A stretch of DNA of 64,000 bases from assembly GCA_936911875.1 (NCBI GenBank), contig CAKZGB010000006.1:264964-328963 (forward strand). Direction: 5' to 3'. Below are positions 1-8,549 of this stretch, in pieces; position 1 is the first letter of the stretch; every line of letters begins with the position of its first letter. The position numbers and the translations under genes are program-made. The notes beneath the pieces are model-generated. The model did not search any database. It saw only the letters and a program-made list of their open reading frames with translations, and was not told the origin of the DNA. This DNA is from an uncultured Lysobacteraceae bacterium (lineage in GTDB: Bacteria; Pseudomonadota; Gammaproteobacteria; Xanthomonadales; Xanthomonadaceae).

Positions 1-1325
1 GTCAGTTCCGCAAGTGCACCGGCGAGCGCTTCGAGATCGAACTGCACCCGTTCTTCCTGCAGGCGCTGTTGGCGACGCTCGGCATCCAAAGCCTGACGTT
101 CCAAATGCTCGATGGCCGTGCGCTCAACGTCGGCGGCGCGGGTTGCTTCAGCTGCTGCCCTGTTTTGCGCATCCCATGCCGTCTGCCATTCCTGCACCGC
201 GGATTCTGCGGACTTCAGCGCTTCCTGCAGCGGACCGTCGGCACTGCGCAACGATTCCAGTTGCGGTTCGTCTTCGGCAATCATTTGCGTCAGCGCATCC
301 AGACGCGACTGATCGGAACCGACGTGGCTGACCAGCTCGGCCAATTGTGCGGACGCATCGGCATGAGCGCGGTTCAGGCGTTCGCTCAGTTCGCGCTGAT
401 GTTCGATCTGCTGTTCGATGCGTGCGAGATTGCCGCTCACTTCATAGCTGGCGGCCTGACGCGCGTTCAGATCGACGGTGGCTTCATCACGCAACGTACG
501 ATGCGTTTCGATCTCGCGTTCCGCCTCGCGCATCTGCGCAATAGTCTGTTCTAAGCGGGTCTCATCGGCGGCGAGTTTTTCACGCTGACTGGCCAGACGC
601 TGATCGACGGCACGGTGCTCCAAAGCTTTGTGTTGCGCATCCGTAATGCGGCGCTGTTCCTGCAGTGCCTTGTACTGCTCAGCCTGACGCGCCTGACGTT
701 TCAGATGTTCGAGCTGCTTGCCGACTTCGTCGCGCAGATCGCTCAGACGTTCGAGATTTTCTTTGGTATGACGGATGCGCGTCTCGGTTTCGCGACGGCG
801 CTCCTTGTACTTGGAGATGCCCGCGGCCTCTTCGAGATAAACACGCAATTCCTCAGGCTTGGCGAGAATGATGTTGGAGATCATTCCCTGCTCGATGATG
901 GAATAGCTGCGCGGACCCAGACCCGTTCCCAGGAACAGATCCGTAATATCGCGGCGACGGCACTTGCTGCCGTTGAGGTAATAGTTGCTGTTGCCGTCGA
1001 GGCTTACGGTCCGTTTGACCGAGATCTCATCGAACGCGCCGTACTGGCCGGTAATCGAATGATCCGAGTTGTCGAAGATCAGTTCCACCATGGCCTGATT
1101 GACCGGCTTGCGGGCAGTCGAGCCGGCAAAGATCACATCGGTCAGGGATTCACCGCGAAGGCGACTTGCCGAACTCTCACCCATGACCCAGCGAACTGCG
1201 TCAATGATGTTGGACTTGCCGCAACCATTGGGGCCGACAACACCCGTCAGATTGGATGGGAGATTAAGAGTTGTCGGGTCGACAAACGATTTGAAACCCG
1301 ACAGTTTGATGGTGGAAAGTCGCAT
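1..1325 (-). CDS. smc: Chromosome segregation protein SMC (partial, C-terminal part beyond the window)
   Basis: SMC is the ATPase arm of bacterial condensin; with the kleisin ScpA and ScpB it compacts and segregates the nucleoid. The visible part starts at an ATG at 1325 with the typical N-terminus MRLSTIKLSGFKSF, followed by the Walker A loop GPNGCGKSN, the arginine-finger region ESSASRLRGES and the LGTGLGPRSYSIIEQGMIS segment. After about residue 165 it becomes a long Glu/Arg/Gln-rich coiled coil. About 441 codons are present; the hinge, second coiled coil and signature/Walker B head lie to the left of the window. No clear ribosome binding site is seen. A TATACT box at 1419-1424 could be its -10. 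It lies on the strand opposite to scpAB, with only the yciI-like gene between. Confidence 0.95.
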   Translation of the reverse strand, partial: MRLSTIKLSGFKSFVDPTTLNLPSNLTGVVGPNGCGKSNIIDAVRWVMGESSASRLRGESLTDVIFAGSTARKPVNQAMVELIFDNSDHSITGQYGAFDEISVKRTVSLDGNSNYYLNGSKCRRRDITDLFLGTGLGPRSYSIIEQGMISNIILAKPEELRVYLEEAAGISKYKERRRETETRIRHTKENLERLSDLRDEVGKQLEHLKRQARQAEQYKALQEQRRITDAQHKALEHRAVDQRLASQREKLAADETRLEQTIAQMREAEREIETHRTLRDEATVDLNARQAASYEVSGNLARIEQQIEHQRELSERLNRAHADASAQLAELVSHVGSDQSRLDALTQMIAEDEPQLESLRSADGPLQEALKSAESAVQEWQTAWDAQNRAAAEATRAADVERTAIEHLERQALDAERRQQRLQEERVQFDLEALAGALAEL

Positions 1326-1435
1326 GCAGCGGAAACCGGATCGAGCCACCCGCCGAGATCGGACCACGACAGGAGGCTATTAAATGAGGGACTGCACCAA
1401 TAAGGCGCAGGACCAAAAAGTATAGCTCAGCCCAA

Positions 1436-1735
1436 CTACGGCAGCACTTTGCGGAACGGACGGACCGAGAGTTCGGAATACACCCCTTGCTCCTGATACG
1501 GATCCTGGGCTAGCCATGCCTCGGCCGAGGCCTGATCGGTAAACTCCGCCACGATGAGCGAGCCGAGGAAACCGGCCGGACCCGGATCTTCGGCATCAAT
1601 TGCGGGGATGGGACCGGCGGCGAGTAGCCTTCCCTCTGCCATCAGGGATTCCAGTCGGGCCAGATGTGCGGGGCGGGCGGCGGCGCGCTTGGCATCGATG
1701 TCCGAGCCGTAACGGCCTTCGAGGATGTACCACAT
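1436..1735 (-). CDS. YciI-like protein
   Basis: A 99-residue protein of the YciI family (dimeric alpha-beta, ferredoxin-like fold; biochemical role mostly unknown). It opens with MWYILEGRYGSD, and residues 60-85 (LIVAEFTDQASAEAWLAQDPY) form the usual YciI core with the conserved DPY. The start at 1735 is preferred over the in-frame codon at 1819 because AAGAGAG, a good ribosome binding site, lies just upstream and the family begins with this Tyr/Trp-rich strand. It sits directly upstream of smc on the same strand and may share its transcript. Function cannot be stated from sequence. Confidence 0.85.
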   Translation of the reverse strand: MWYILEGRYGSDIDAKRAAARPAHLARLESLMAEGRLLAAGPIPAIDAEDPGPAGFLGSLIVAEFTDQASAEAWLAQDPYQEQGVYSELSVRPFRKVLP

Positions 1736-1839
1736 AGCAGGCTCTCTTGAGTTAATGAAGGGATTACAGTACCATTGACCACGGTCATGCCTGCCGGACC
1801 ACTGCCAGTCCGGCCGCATCTTCCCCGACTTATGGAGCT

Positions 1840-2826
1840 TTGCGGCGCCCGCCGATAACCAGGGGCCCTGCCAAAGCGGGCTTACTGAGTGCCTGCCCTT
1901 TGAATCAACTTGCTGACGCTGACGATCAGACGGCTGCCGAGACTGTAACGGCTGCTTCCGATCGGACGGACGCTAAACGAACACCCCAACAGCAGGAAAT
2001 GCCGTTGGCGATGGTGCTCGGCCAACCGGTTCTGCAAATTCCGCAGGATCTGTACATCCCACCCGATGCGCTGGAGATTATTCTCGATGCGTTTGAGGGC
2101 CCGCTGGATCTGTTGCTGTATCTGATCCGCCGCCAGAATCTCGATATTCTCGATATTCCGGTGTTTGAAATTACTCAGCAGTACGTTGCATATATTCGTA
2201 CGCTGCAGGATTTGCGATTCGAGCTCGCAGCGGATTATCTGCTGATGGCCGCCATGCTGGCCGAGATTAAGTCGCGCATGCTGCTGCCGCGCGTGGTGAC
2301 CGAAGATGGCGAGGAGGAAGATCCTCGCGCCGAACTGGTCCGCCGTCTGCAGGAATACGAACGTTACAAAACGGCCGCTGAGGATCTCGACAAGATTCCC
2401 CGTCTGGACCGCGACAGTGCCGTTGTTCAGGTCGCCATGCCGAAACGTTCCACGGTGCAGGAACCGCCTGAGGTCGATCTCAAGGAGCTGCTGCTGGCCC
2501 TGCAGGATGTACTCAAGCGTGCCGAACTGTTCACGGAACACGCGATCAAGCGGGAGACTCTGAGCGTTCGTCAGCGCATGACGGATTTGCTCGAGCGTTT
2601 GCATGATGGCGCTTTCCATCGTTTTGAGTCGCTGTTTACTGCAGAGGAAGGCAAGCTCGGCATCGTTGTGACCTTGCTCAGCCTGCTGACACTGGCCAAG
2701 GAACAATTGGTCGACATCGTGCAGGAAGCACCGCTGGCACCGATCTACGTTAAATCGCTGTCACAGCTTGATAGCGACACCCTGGAACTCCATAGCGAGT
2801 TCGACGATGAACCCGCCGACGCGTAA
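1840..2826 (+). CDS. scpA: Segregation and condensation protein A (kleisin ScpA)
   Basis: ScpA is the kleisin that bridges the SMC heads and binds ScpB. The N-terminal kleisin motif is clear near residues 80-108 (LDAFEGPLDLLLYLIRRQN), followed by the SMC-neck-binding helix (ELAADYLLMAAMLAEIKSRM). A C-terminal winged-helix segment lies near residues 268-305. At 328 codons from the TTG at 1840 it is long for the family; inner starts at 1900 (TTG), 1999 (ATG) or 2011 (ATG) are possible. The stretch just before residue 54 looks like real N-terminal sequence of related proteins, so the 1999 start may be too short. scpB follows after 38 bp. Confidence 0.93.
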   Translation: MRRPPITRGPAKAGLLSACPLNQLADADDQTAAETVTAASDRTDAKRTPQQQEMPLAMVLGQPVLQIPQDLYIPPDALEIILDAFEGPLDLLLYLIRRQNLDILDIPVFEITQQYVAYIRTLQDLRFELAADYLLMAAMLAEIKSRMLLPRVVTEDGEEEDPRAELVRRLQEYERYKTAAEDLDKIPRLDRDSAVVQVAMPKRSTVQEPPEVDLKELLLALQDVLKRAELFTEHAIKRETLSVRQRMTDLLERLHDGAFHRFESLFTAEEGKLGIVVTLLSLLTLAKEQLVDIVQEAPLAPIYVKSLSQLDSDTLELHSEFDDEPADA

Positions 2827-2864
2827 GCAACGGCATCACCGATACACAATACGCATCTGATTTC

Positions 2865-3716
2865 ATGTCCATGACCGAAACTGCCGAACCCCAAACGACC
2901 GCCGCCGACAGCTCGGCCGAGCTGATCGATAACGGTTCGAATGCACCTGCACTAGTTCCGCAAGGCGACATCGATGACGAGCTGTTAGTGCGCATCGTCG
3001 AAGGCGCTCTGATGGCCTCCAACTCTCCGCTAACCGTAGCGCATCTCAACAGCCTGTTCCCGCTTGATCAGCAACCGGGCAAAGACCGCTTGCTGGGCGC
3101 CCTCGACACCTTGCAGGAACAATGTCAGGACCGCGGTATCGAATTGCTCGAAGTGGCCAGCGGCTGGCGTTTCCAGGTCAAGCGCGATGTGCATCCGTGG
3201 GTGTCGCGTCTGTGGACGGAACGTCAGACCAAGTACACCCGCGTGACGCTCGAGACCTTGGCACTGATTGCTTATCGTCAACCGATCACTCGCGGTGAGA
3301 TCGAACAGATCCGCGGCGTGGCAGTGAACTCCAACATCATCCGTGCACTCGAAGAACGCGATTGGATTCGTGTCATCGGCCACCGTGATGTTCCCGGTCG
3401 CCCTGCTCTGTTGGGCACCACCAAAACCTTCCTGGATTACTTCGGTCTCAAGCGTCTTGATGAACTGCCGCCATTGAGCGAGATCAAGGATTTTGCCGAG
3501 CTGCAACCGCAGCTCAACATGGACATCGAGCAAGCACTCGATGCCGCCGCCGCTGCACAGGTTCAAGCGGCTGCCGACTCATCCGGACCCGAACTGACAG
3601 CAAGCGACGATATCGAGTTGCCCGCCGCTGAATCCGCACAGAGCGACTCCGAGTCGCCTGACACTGATTTGATTACCCACGACGCCGAGTCGCCGGAAAC
3701 TAAAGAAAATGACTGA
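2865..3716 (+). CDS. scpB: Segregation and condensation protein B (ScpB)
   Basis: ScpB dimers bind the central part of ScpA in the condensin complex. Two winged-helix domains occupy about residues 40-200, with the characteristic RVTLETLALIAYRQPITRGE and RGVAVNSNIIRALEERDWI segments and a GRPALLGTTKTFLDYFGL motif. The last about 60 residues are an acidic, Ser/Asp/Glu-rich tail that is probably disordered. A second in-frame ATG lies two codons in (2871). The stop overlaps the start of rluB by 8 bp, so the two are translationally coupled; scpA-scpB-rluB is a common gammaproteobacterial arrangement. Confidence 0.95.
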   Translation: MSMTETAEPQTTAADSSAELIDNGSNAPALVPQGDIDDELLVRIVEGALMASNSPLTVAHLNSLFPLDQQPGKDRLLGALDTLQEQCQDRGIELLEVASGWRFQVKRDVHPWVSRLWTERQTKYTRVTLETLALIAYRQPITRGEIEQIRGVAVNSNIIRALEERDWIRVIGHRDVPGRPALLGTTKTFLDYFGLKRLDELPPLSEIKDFAELQPQLNMDIEQALDAAAAAQVQAAADSSGPELTASDDIELPAAESAQSDSESPDTDLITHDAESPETKEND

Positions 3717-5388
3717 AAAAACTAAAAAACTCTCGCTCAAGCCCAAAGATGCATCCGCCAGGCTTGAGGAACGCTTACACAAAGTGCTGGCGCAAGCCGG
3801 ACTGGGTTCCCGTCGATCGCTGGAACAGCGCATTGCCGATGGCCTGGTCAAGGTCAATGGTGAAACTGCTCAAACCGGCATGTCGGTCCAAAGCGGCGAC
3901 AAGATTGAGCTCGATGGCCGTCAGTTCGTCTGCTCGCAACTGGTCGAGCCGACGCGCCTGCTGATGTACAACAAGCCCGAAGGCCAAGTCACCACGCGCG
4001 AAGATCCGGAAGGTCGCCCCACCATCTTCGAAAATCTGCCGCCGCTGAAGGGTGCACGCTGGATTGCGATCGGCCGACTGGACATCAACACCACCGGCTT
4101 GCTGTTGCTCACCACCGATGGCGAATTGGCCAACGCGCTGATGCATCCTTCGTACGAAGTTGAACGCGAATACGTTTGCCGCATACGAGCACCTGAAGGC
4201 ATGGATCACGTGCCGGAGAATCTGATTGATCGTCTGCGCCGCGGCGTTTCGCTCGATGACGGCCCGGCCAAGTTCGATCGCGTCGAACGCATCGGCGAAG
4301 CGGAAACCGAATCGCACGATTGGTTCCAGGTCACCGTGAGCGAAGGCCGTAATCGCGAAGTGCGTCGTCTGTGGGAATCGCAAGGTTGCCAGGTGAGCCG
4401 CCTGAAGCGCGTTCGTTACGGCAAGCTGAGCCTGCCGCGCGAACTGCGTCGCGGTCACAGCACCGAAGTGGCACCCGAGCTGGTCAAGGATCTGCGTGAA
4501 TCGCTGGGGCTGGCCGATTCGCTGCCGTCGGCACTGACGCTGCAACCGGTGATTGGTCAACGCCGTGCAACCAAGAGCGTCATCCATATGGATCCGCGCG
4601 AAACGCGTCGCCAAGGCAATGCCGAGGAAGCCAACGAACTGCGTCGCTTTGACTCGTTCCGCGATGATCGTCGCGGCGGTCGCGGTGGTAAGCGTGGTGG
4701 CCCCGGTGCCGGCGGTCTGACCGTTTCCGGCGACGCCGCTGCACGTCAGTCGCAAAAGCCGTTCAAGCAACGTCGCGAAAAAGGGCCGAATCTTCCCGAT
4801 GGCAGCCCCGCTGCATTCCGTTCGTGGTATGTGCCGGAAGGCGTCGATACCGGTGCACGTCCGAGCCGTGGCGGCCCGGGTGGCGGTGGCGCCGGTCGCG
4901 GTGGTCCGCGTGGCGATGCCGGCCGTGGTGGCCCGGGTGGCGGTCCACGCCGCGGCGGTCCAGGCGCAGGTGCCGGTGGTCCGCGTAGCCGTACCGGCGG
5001 TCCCGGTGGCCAAGGTGCCAAGGGTCCGGGCGGCGGTCGTCGTGCCGGTGGCTTCAACCCACGTGCCGAAGGTCAAGGCGAGTCGCGCGGTCCTTCGCGT
5101 GAGCGCATGCCTTACGGTCATCCGGGCAACGCACCGACGTTCCCGTCCGATTACGCCAATGGCGGCAACTACAGCGGCTACGGTGATCGTCCGTCGACGC
5201 CGCGCGGCCCGGCACGTGCCGGTAATCGCGGCCCGGGTGGTCCCGGCGGCAATCGTGGTCCCGGTGGTCCGGGCGGTCCGCGCAAGCCCGGTGGCAATCG
5301 CCCCGACGGCAACAAGGGCGGCCCGCGCGGTCCCCGTAGCGGCGGCGGTGGCAACACCGGTGGCGGCAGCCCGTGGGGCAATCGCTAA
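3709..5388 (+). CDS. rluB: 23S rRNA pseudouridine(2605) synthase RluB with long Gly/Arg-rich tail
   Basis: RluB isomerises a uridine of 23S rRNA in the peptidyl-transferase region. An S4 RNA-binding domain lies at about residues 20-67. The RsuA/RluB-type catalytic domain follows, with GRLDINTTGLLLLT (catalytic Asp125) and EGRNREVRRLWE near 212-223. The enzyme proper ends near residue 285. The remaining roughly 270 residues contain, from about 322 on, dense RGG, GGP and GPGG repeats, interrupted by a conserved-looking FRSWYVPEGV segment near 370-379. Most RluB proteins are about 250-300 residues, so this one is nearly double length. It overlaps scpB by 8 bp and is followed by a strong terminator. 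Confidence 0.93.
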   Translation: MTEKTKKLSLKPKDASARLEERLHKVLAQAGLGSRRSLEQRIADGLVKVNGETAQTGMSVQSGDKIELDGRQFVCSQLVEPTRLLMYNKPEGQVTTREDPEGRPTIFENLPPLKGARWIAIGRLDINTTGLLLLTTDGELANALMHPSYEVEREYVCRIRAPEGMDHVPENLIDRLRRGVSLDDGPAKFDRVERIGEAETESHDWFQVTVSEGRNREVRRLWESQGCQVSRLKRVRYGKLSLPRELRRGHSTEVAPELVKDLRESLGLADSLPSALTLQPVIGQRRATKSVIHMDPRETRRQGNAEEANELRRFDSFRDDRRGGRGGKRGGPGAGGLTVSGDAAARQSQKPFKQRREKGPNLPDGSPAAFRSWYVPEGVDTGARPSRGGPGGGGAGRGGPRGDAGRGGPGGGPRRGGPGAGAGGPRSRTGGPGGQGAKGPGGGRRAGGFNPRAEGQGESRGPSRERMPYGHPGNAPTFPSDYANGGNYSGYGDRPSTPRGPARAGNRGPGGPGGNRGPGGPGGPRKPGGNRPDGNKGGPRGPRSGGGGNTGGGSPWGNR

Positions 5389-5409
5389 GCGCTGACTAGC
5401 TTTCGTAAC

Positions 5410-5440
5410 AAAAAACGCCCGGCCATGAGCCGGGCGTTTT
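5410..5440. terminator. Bidirectional intrinsic terminator between rluB and tRNA-Ser
   Basis: A perfect 8-bp stem CGCCCGGC/GCCGGGCG (5416-5423 with 5429-5436) with loop CATGA is flanked by an A-run on the left and TTTT on the right. It can end both rluB (plus) and the tRNA-Ser transcript (minus). Confidence 0.88.
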
Positions 5441-5446
5441 CATAGG

Positions 5447-5536
5447 TGGCGGAAGCGGTGAGATTCGAACTCACGGTAGGGTCTCCCCTACGTCGGTTTT
5501 CAAGACCGGTGCCTTAAACCGCTCGGCCACGCTTCC
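5447..5536 (-). tRNA. tRNA-Ser(UGA)
   Basis: A 90-nt class II tRNA. The acceptor arm GGAAGCG pairs with the 3' CGCTTCC, followed by G and an encoded CCA. The anticodon loop in CGGTCTTGAAAACCG gives anticodon TGA, and the long variable arm (GTAGGGGAGACCCTAC) is typical of tRNA-Ser. A TATAAT box at 5545-5550, just inside the space after the LysR gene, is the probable -10; its -35 is weak. Confidence 0.96.
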
Positions 5537-5553
5537 GTGCGGACATTATAGCG

Positions 5554-6480
5554 TCACTCCCCGCAATCGACTCGCTGTTGTGCCCATATCAAAGGCATTT
5601 CACGTGCAAGGAAATCAATCATGGCGCGTACTGCAGGTAAGACGCCGCGACGCGACGGATACACCATGTGGGCAATGCCCTGCGGCAGATTCCAGTCCGG
5701 CAATACGATTCGCAATTCGCCTTCGCGCACGTGCTGATGACAAACAGTTTCTGGCAGCATGGTGACGCCTGCACCGTTCACCGCGAGCCGCAGCAACATC
5801 GAAAAATCCGAACCCGCGATCACAGGTTTGAGCGGAATGCGACGGACCTCATTACCGGGCCCGTGCAATTCCCACTGATGTTGTGTCTCATCGGCGCTGT
5901 TCACCAAGGTGGCGTGCTGCTGCAGATCCTCGGGTGTTTTCAGTGCCGGCGCCGTTGCCAGGTAGGAAGGACTGGCAACAAGAAGCTCGCGCGTTGTGCC
6001 GAACTCACGCACAACGAAATCGGCATCGCCCTCGATGCGATTACGCACACGCATGGCAATGTCCAACTGCTCGTTGATCAGATCGACGCGACGGTTGGTG
6101 ACTTGCAGCACCACTCGGATGTCGGGATATTCTTCGTGAAATTTCGGCAGCAGATCACCCAGATGCACTTGCGCAATGCTGGTAGGCACGGACATGCGCA
6201 CAACGCCACGCGGCGCAGAGATTACCTGCTCCACGCGATCACGCAATTCCTGCGCCTGATCCAAGATGCCGCGGGCCTGGCGGTACACATCGTTGCCGAC
6301 TTCAGTCACCGCGAAACGACGTGTGCTGCGTTGAATCAGACGGACGCCGAGTTGCTCCTCGAGATCGGCGACGCGACGGCTCAGTCGCGACTTGGAAATG
6401 CCGCTGGCACGTTCTGCCGCCGCATAACCACCGTGCTCAACGACCAGGGCAAAGTACTGCAGATCGTTGAGATCACGCAT
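5554..6480 (-). CDS. LysR-family transcriptional regulator
   Basis: A 308-residue LysR-type regulator. The winged helix-turn-helix fills residues 1-60 (LNDLQYFALVVEHGGYAAAE, then SGISKSRLSRRVADLEEQLGV). The periplasmic-binding-protein-like effector domain follows from about residue 90. The start is 2 bp beyond the serS stop, so it probably rides on the serS transcript. This is unlike the usual LysR layout, in which the regulator diverges from its target. No adjacent target gene is evident and the effector cannot be guessed. Confidence 0.9.
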   Translation of the reverse strand: MRDLNDLQYFALVVEHGGYAAAERASGISKSRLSRRVADLEEQLGVRLIQRSTRRFAVTEVGNDVYRQARGILDQAQELRDRVEQVISAPRGVVRMSVPTSIAQVHLGDLLPKFHEEYPDIRVVLQVTNRRVDLINEQLDIAMRVRNRIEGDADFVVREFGTTRELLVASPSYLATAPALKTPEDLQQHATLVNSADETQHQWELHGPGNEVRRIPLKPVIAGSDFSMLLRLAVNGAGVTMLPETVCHQHVREGELRIVLPDWNLPQGIAHMVYPSRRGVLPAVRAMIDFLAREMPLIWAQQRVDCGE

Positions 6481-6482
6481 GC

Positions 6483-7772
6483 TTACTCGCCTGCACTCAG
6501 GATGACAGTGGTGCCGCCCATGTAGGGCACCAGCACCGACGGAACCGTCACGCTGCCATCGGCGTTCTGGTAGTTCTCGAGCACCGCAACCAGTGCACGA
6601 CCGACTGCAGTACCGGAGCCATTAAGCGTATGCACCAGCTCCGGCTTGCCGGACTCGTTGCGGAATCGGGCCTGCAGACGACGCGCCTGAAAATCACGGC
6701 AATTCGAGCAGGACGAGATTTCGCGATACATCCCTTGCGAAGGCAGCCACACTTCCAGATCGTACGTCTTAGCTGCAGCAAAACCCATGTCACCGGTGCA
6801 CAGGAGCATGCGGCGATACGGCAGACCCAGCTTCTCAAGCACAGTTTCCGCAGCGCGCGTCATGCGTTCCAGCTCATCATCACTTTGCGAAGGCAGCGCG
6901 ATGGACACCAGCTCCACCTTTTCGAACTGGTGCTGGCGGATCATGCCGCGGACATCACGGCCGCCCGAACCCGCTTCGGCACGGAAACACATGGAGTGTG
7001 CGGTCATGCGCAACGGCAGCTCCGAGGCATCGAGAATTTCATCGCGCACGGTGTTGGTCAGTGGTACCTCACTGGTAGGAATCAGGTACCGCTTGTTCTC
7101 ACCGATCTGCAGCGAGAACAGATCGTCCTCGAATTTCGGGAGCTGACCGGTGCCCTGCATCGTTTCCGGATTGACGATCAGCGGAACGTTGACCTCGGTG
7201 TAGCCATGCGTGACCGAATGCATATCGAGCATGAACTGTGCCAGTGCGCGATGCAGGCGTGCCAGTTCACCGCGCAGCACTGTAAAGCGCGAGCCGCTCA
7301 ATTTAACTGCGGTTTCCGCATCGAGTGCGCGATCGCGCAGACCCAAGTCCACGTGGTCCTTAATTTCAAAATCAAAGGTGCGCGGTTCACCCCAGCGACT
7401 GATCTCGACGTTGTCGTCTTCACCACCGCCGAGCGGGACATCGGCATCGGGCAGATTGGGAATTTGCAGAGCTGCATCGGACAGTGCCGTGCGGATCACT
7501 TCGAGACGCGTTTCCATGGCCTTGAGCTCATCGGCAAAACCGGCAACCTCGGCCATCAGTGCGGTGACATCTTCGCCCTTGGCCTTGGCCATACCGATCG
7601 CCTTGGAACGGGTATTGCGCAGGTTCTGCAGCTCCTGCGTCCGCACCTGAATGGCCTTGCGCTCGGACTCCAGTGATTCCAGCGCAGAGATATCCAACTG
7701 CAGACCACGTGCCTGCAGCAGTCGGGCGGCGGTTTCCGGAAGTTGTTGGCGCAGCAGATTGGGATCAAGCAT
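6483..7772 (-). CDS. serS: Serine--tRNA ligase
   Basis: Class II aminoacyl-tRNA synthetase that charges tRNA-Ser. Length (429) is normal. The N-terminal tRNA-binding coiled coil spans about residues 30-100. The catalytic core holds motif 2 (CFRAEAGSGGRDVRGMIRQH) and motif 3 (NGSGTAVGRALVAVLENYQ). The TSEVPLTN serine-binding segment is intact. The promoter must lie in the 105-bp divergent gap shared with the TonB-like gene. A tRNA-Ser gene lies about 1 kb downstream. Confidence 0.97.
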   Translation of the reverse strand: MLDPNLLRQQLPETAARLLQARGLQLDISALESLESERKAIQVRTQELQNLRNTRSKAIGMAKAKGEDVTALMAEVAGFADELKAMETRLEVIRTALSDAALQIPNLPDADVPLGGGEDDNVEISRWGEPRTFDFEIKDHVDLGLRDRALDAETAVKLSGSRFTVLRGELARLHRALAQFMLDMHSVTHGYTEVNVPLIVNPETMQGTGQLPKFEDDLFSLQIGENKRYLIPTSEVPLTNTVRDEILDASELPLRMTAHSMCFRAEAGSGGRDVRGMIRQHQFEKVELVSIALPSQSDDELERMTRAAETVLEKLGLPYRRMLLCTGDMGFAAAKTYDLEVWLPSQGMYREISSCSNCRDFQARRLQARFRNESGKPELVHTLNGSGTAVGRALVAVLENYQNADGSVTVPSVLVPYMGGTTVILSAGE

Positions 7773-7817
7773 GGAATAAGGATCGATGAATGCGAACCCT
7801 CATTATCGCAATTTCTA

Positions 7818-7846
7818 TCGAAACGGGCCACGGAATCCGCTATTGT
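7818..7846 (+). promoter_or_regulatory. Candidate sigma-70 promoter of the TonB-like gene
   Basis: TCGAAA (7818-7823), 17-bp spacer and TATTGT (7841-7846), about 30 bp upstream of the ATG at 7878. The -35 matches consensus at 4 of 6 positions. This is weak, position-based evidence. Confidence 0.4.
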
Positions 7847-7877
7847 GGTGTTTCGTATCACTCCCGTACCACTTGCC

Positions 7878-8549
7878 ATGCCGACCGTTTCCCGCCCCAT
7901 CAACCGCGATCCGAAACATCAGCCGCAGTTGCAACGCAGGAGCCGCCTGTGGCCTTGGGCGCTGGCCGGCATCGGAATCGGGATTGTGGTTGCGGCTTTT
8001 CTGATCTTCCGCGGCAACGATGCCGACTTCTATCGTGCCAATGGCGTCGCTCCCGCCGCTGATGGCCCGGGCTATGCGCCACTGCCCGTCCCGGGTGATG
8101 AAGCACCCGAGGTCACGACAGCAGATCCGGCTGCCGGTCTGGGTGGCCTGCTGGGCAGCAACCAGCCCTTCATCATCGATGATCCCAAACCGACGGCACC
8201 TGCTCCGCGAGCACCTGAGCCCGGCCCGGTCGCCACGCCTTCTGCGCCTGCCGCTCCTAAGCCTGCGGTCGCTAATTCGGAACCGCAGGTTATCGCCGGT
8301 CAGGCACCCGCACCGGAGTATCCGAGCGATGCGTATCGCCGTCAGGAACAGGGTACGGTCCGAGTGCGCGCCACGATTGATCCGCAAGGCAATGTCATCG
8401 ACGCCAAGCTCGAGGTGACGTCACGCTCGCGTTCGCTGGATCGTGCAGCGGTGTCTGCGGTGCGCGGCTGGAAGTTCAAACCGGCGAATCGCGATGGCAA
8501 GCCCGTGCAAAGTGACGCGATCGTTCCGGTGGAATTTACGCTGGACTGA
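7878..8549 (+). CDS. TonB-like energy transducer protein
   Basis: A 223-residue inner-membrane protein that would transmit proton-motive force to outer-membrane receptors. It has a short Arg-rich cytoplasmic N-terminus, one membrane segment at about residues 24-45 (LWPWALAGIGIGIVVAAFLI), a Pro/Ala-rich periplasmic spacer at about 60-140 and a TonB C-terminal domain (PSDAYRRQEQGTVRVRATID, then SLDRAAVSAVRGWKFKPA). The ATG at 7878 is chosen because the longer frame back to 7743 overlaps serS antisense and lacks family features. No exbB or exbD lies nearby, so it is a stand-alone paralogue. Its 3' end overlaps the convergent aroA by 14 bp. Confidence 0.9.
   Translation: MPTVSRPINRDPKHQPQLQRRSRLWPWALAGIGIGIVVAAFLIFRGNDADFYRANGVAPAADGPGYAPLPVPGDEAPEVTTADPAAGLGGLLGSNQPFIIDDPKPTAPAPRAPEPGPVATPSAPAAPKPAVANSEPQVIAGQAPAPEYPSDAYRRQEQGTVRVRATIDPQGNVIDAKLEVTSRSRSLDRAAVSAVRGWKFKPANRDGKPVQSDAIVPVEFTLD

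Noticed and set aside
3775..5121. 448-codon antisense frame in rluB, Thr/Ala-rich
   Set aside because: Repetitive shadow of the RGG/GGP codons with no features of its own.
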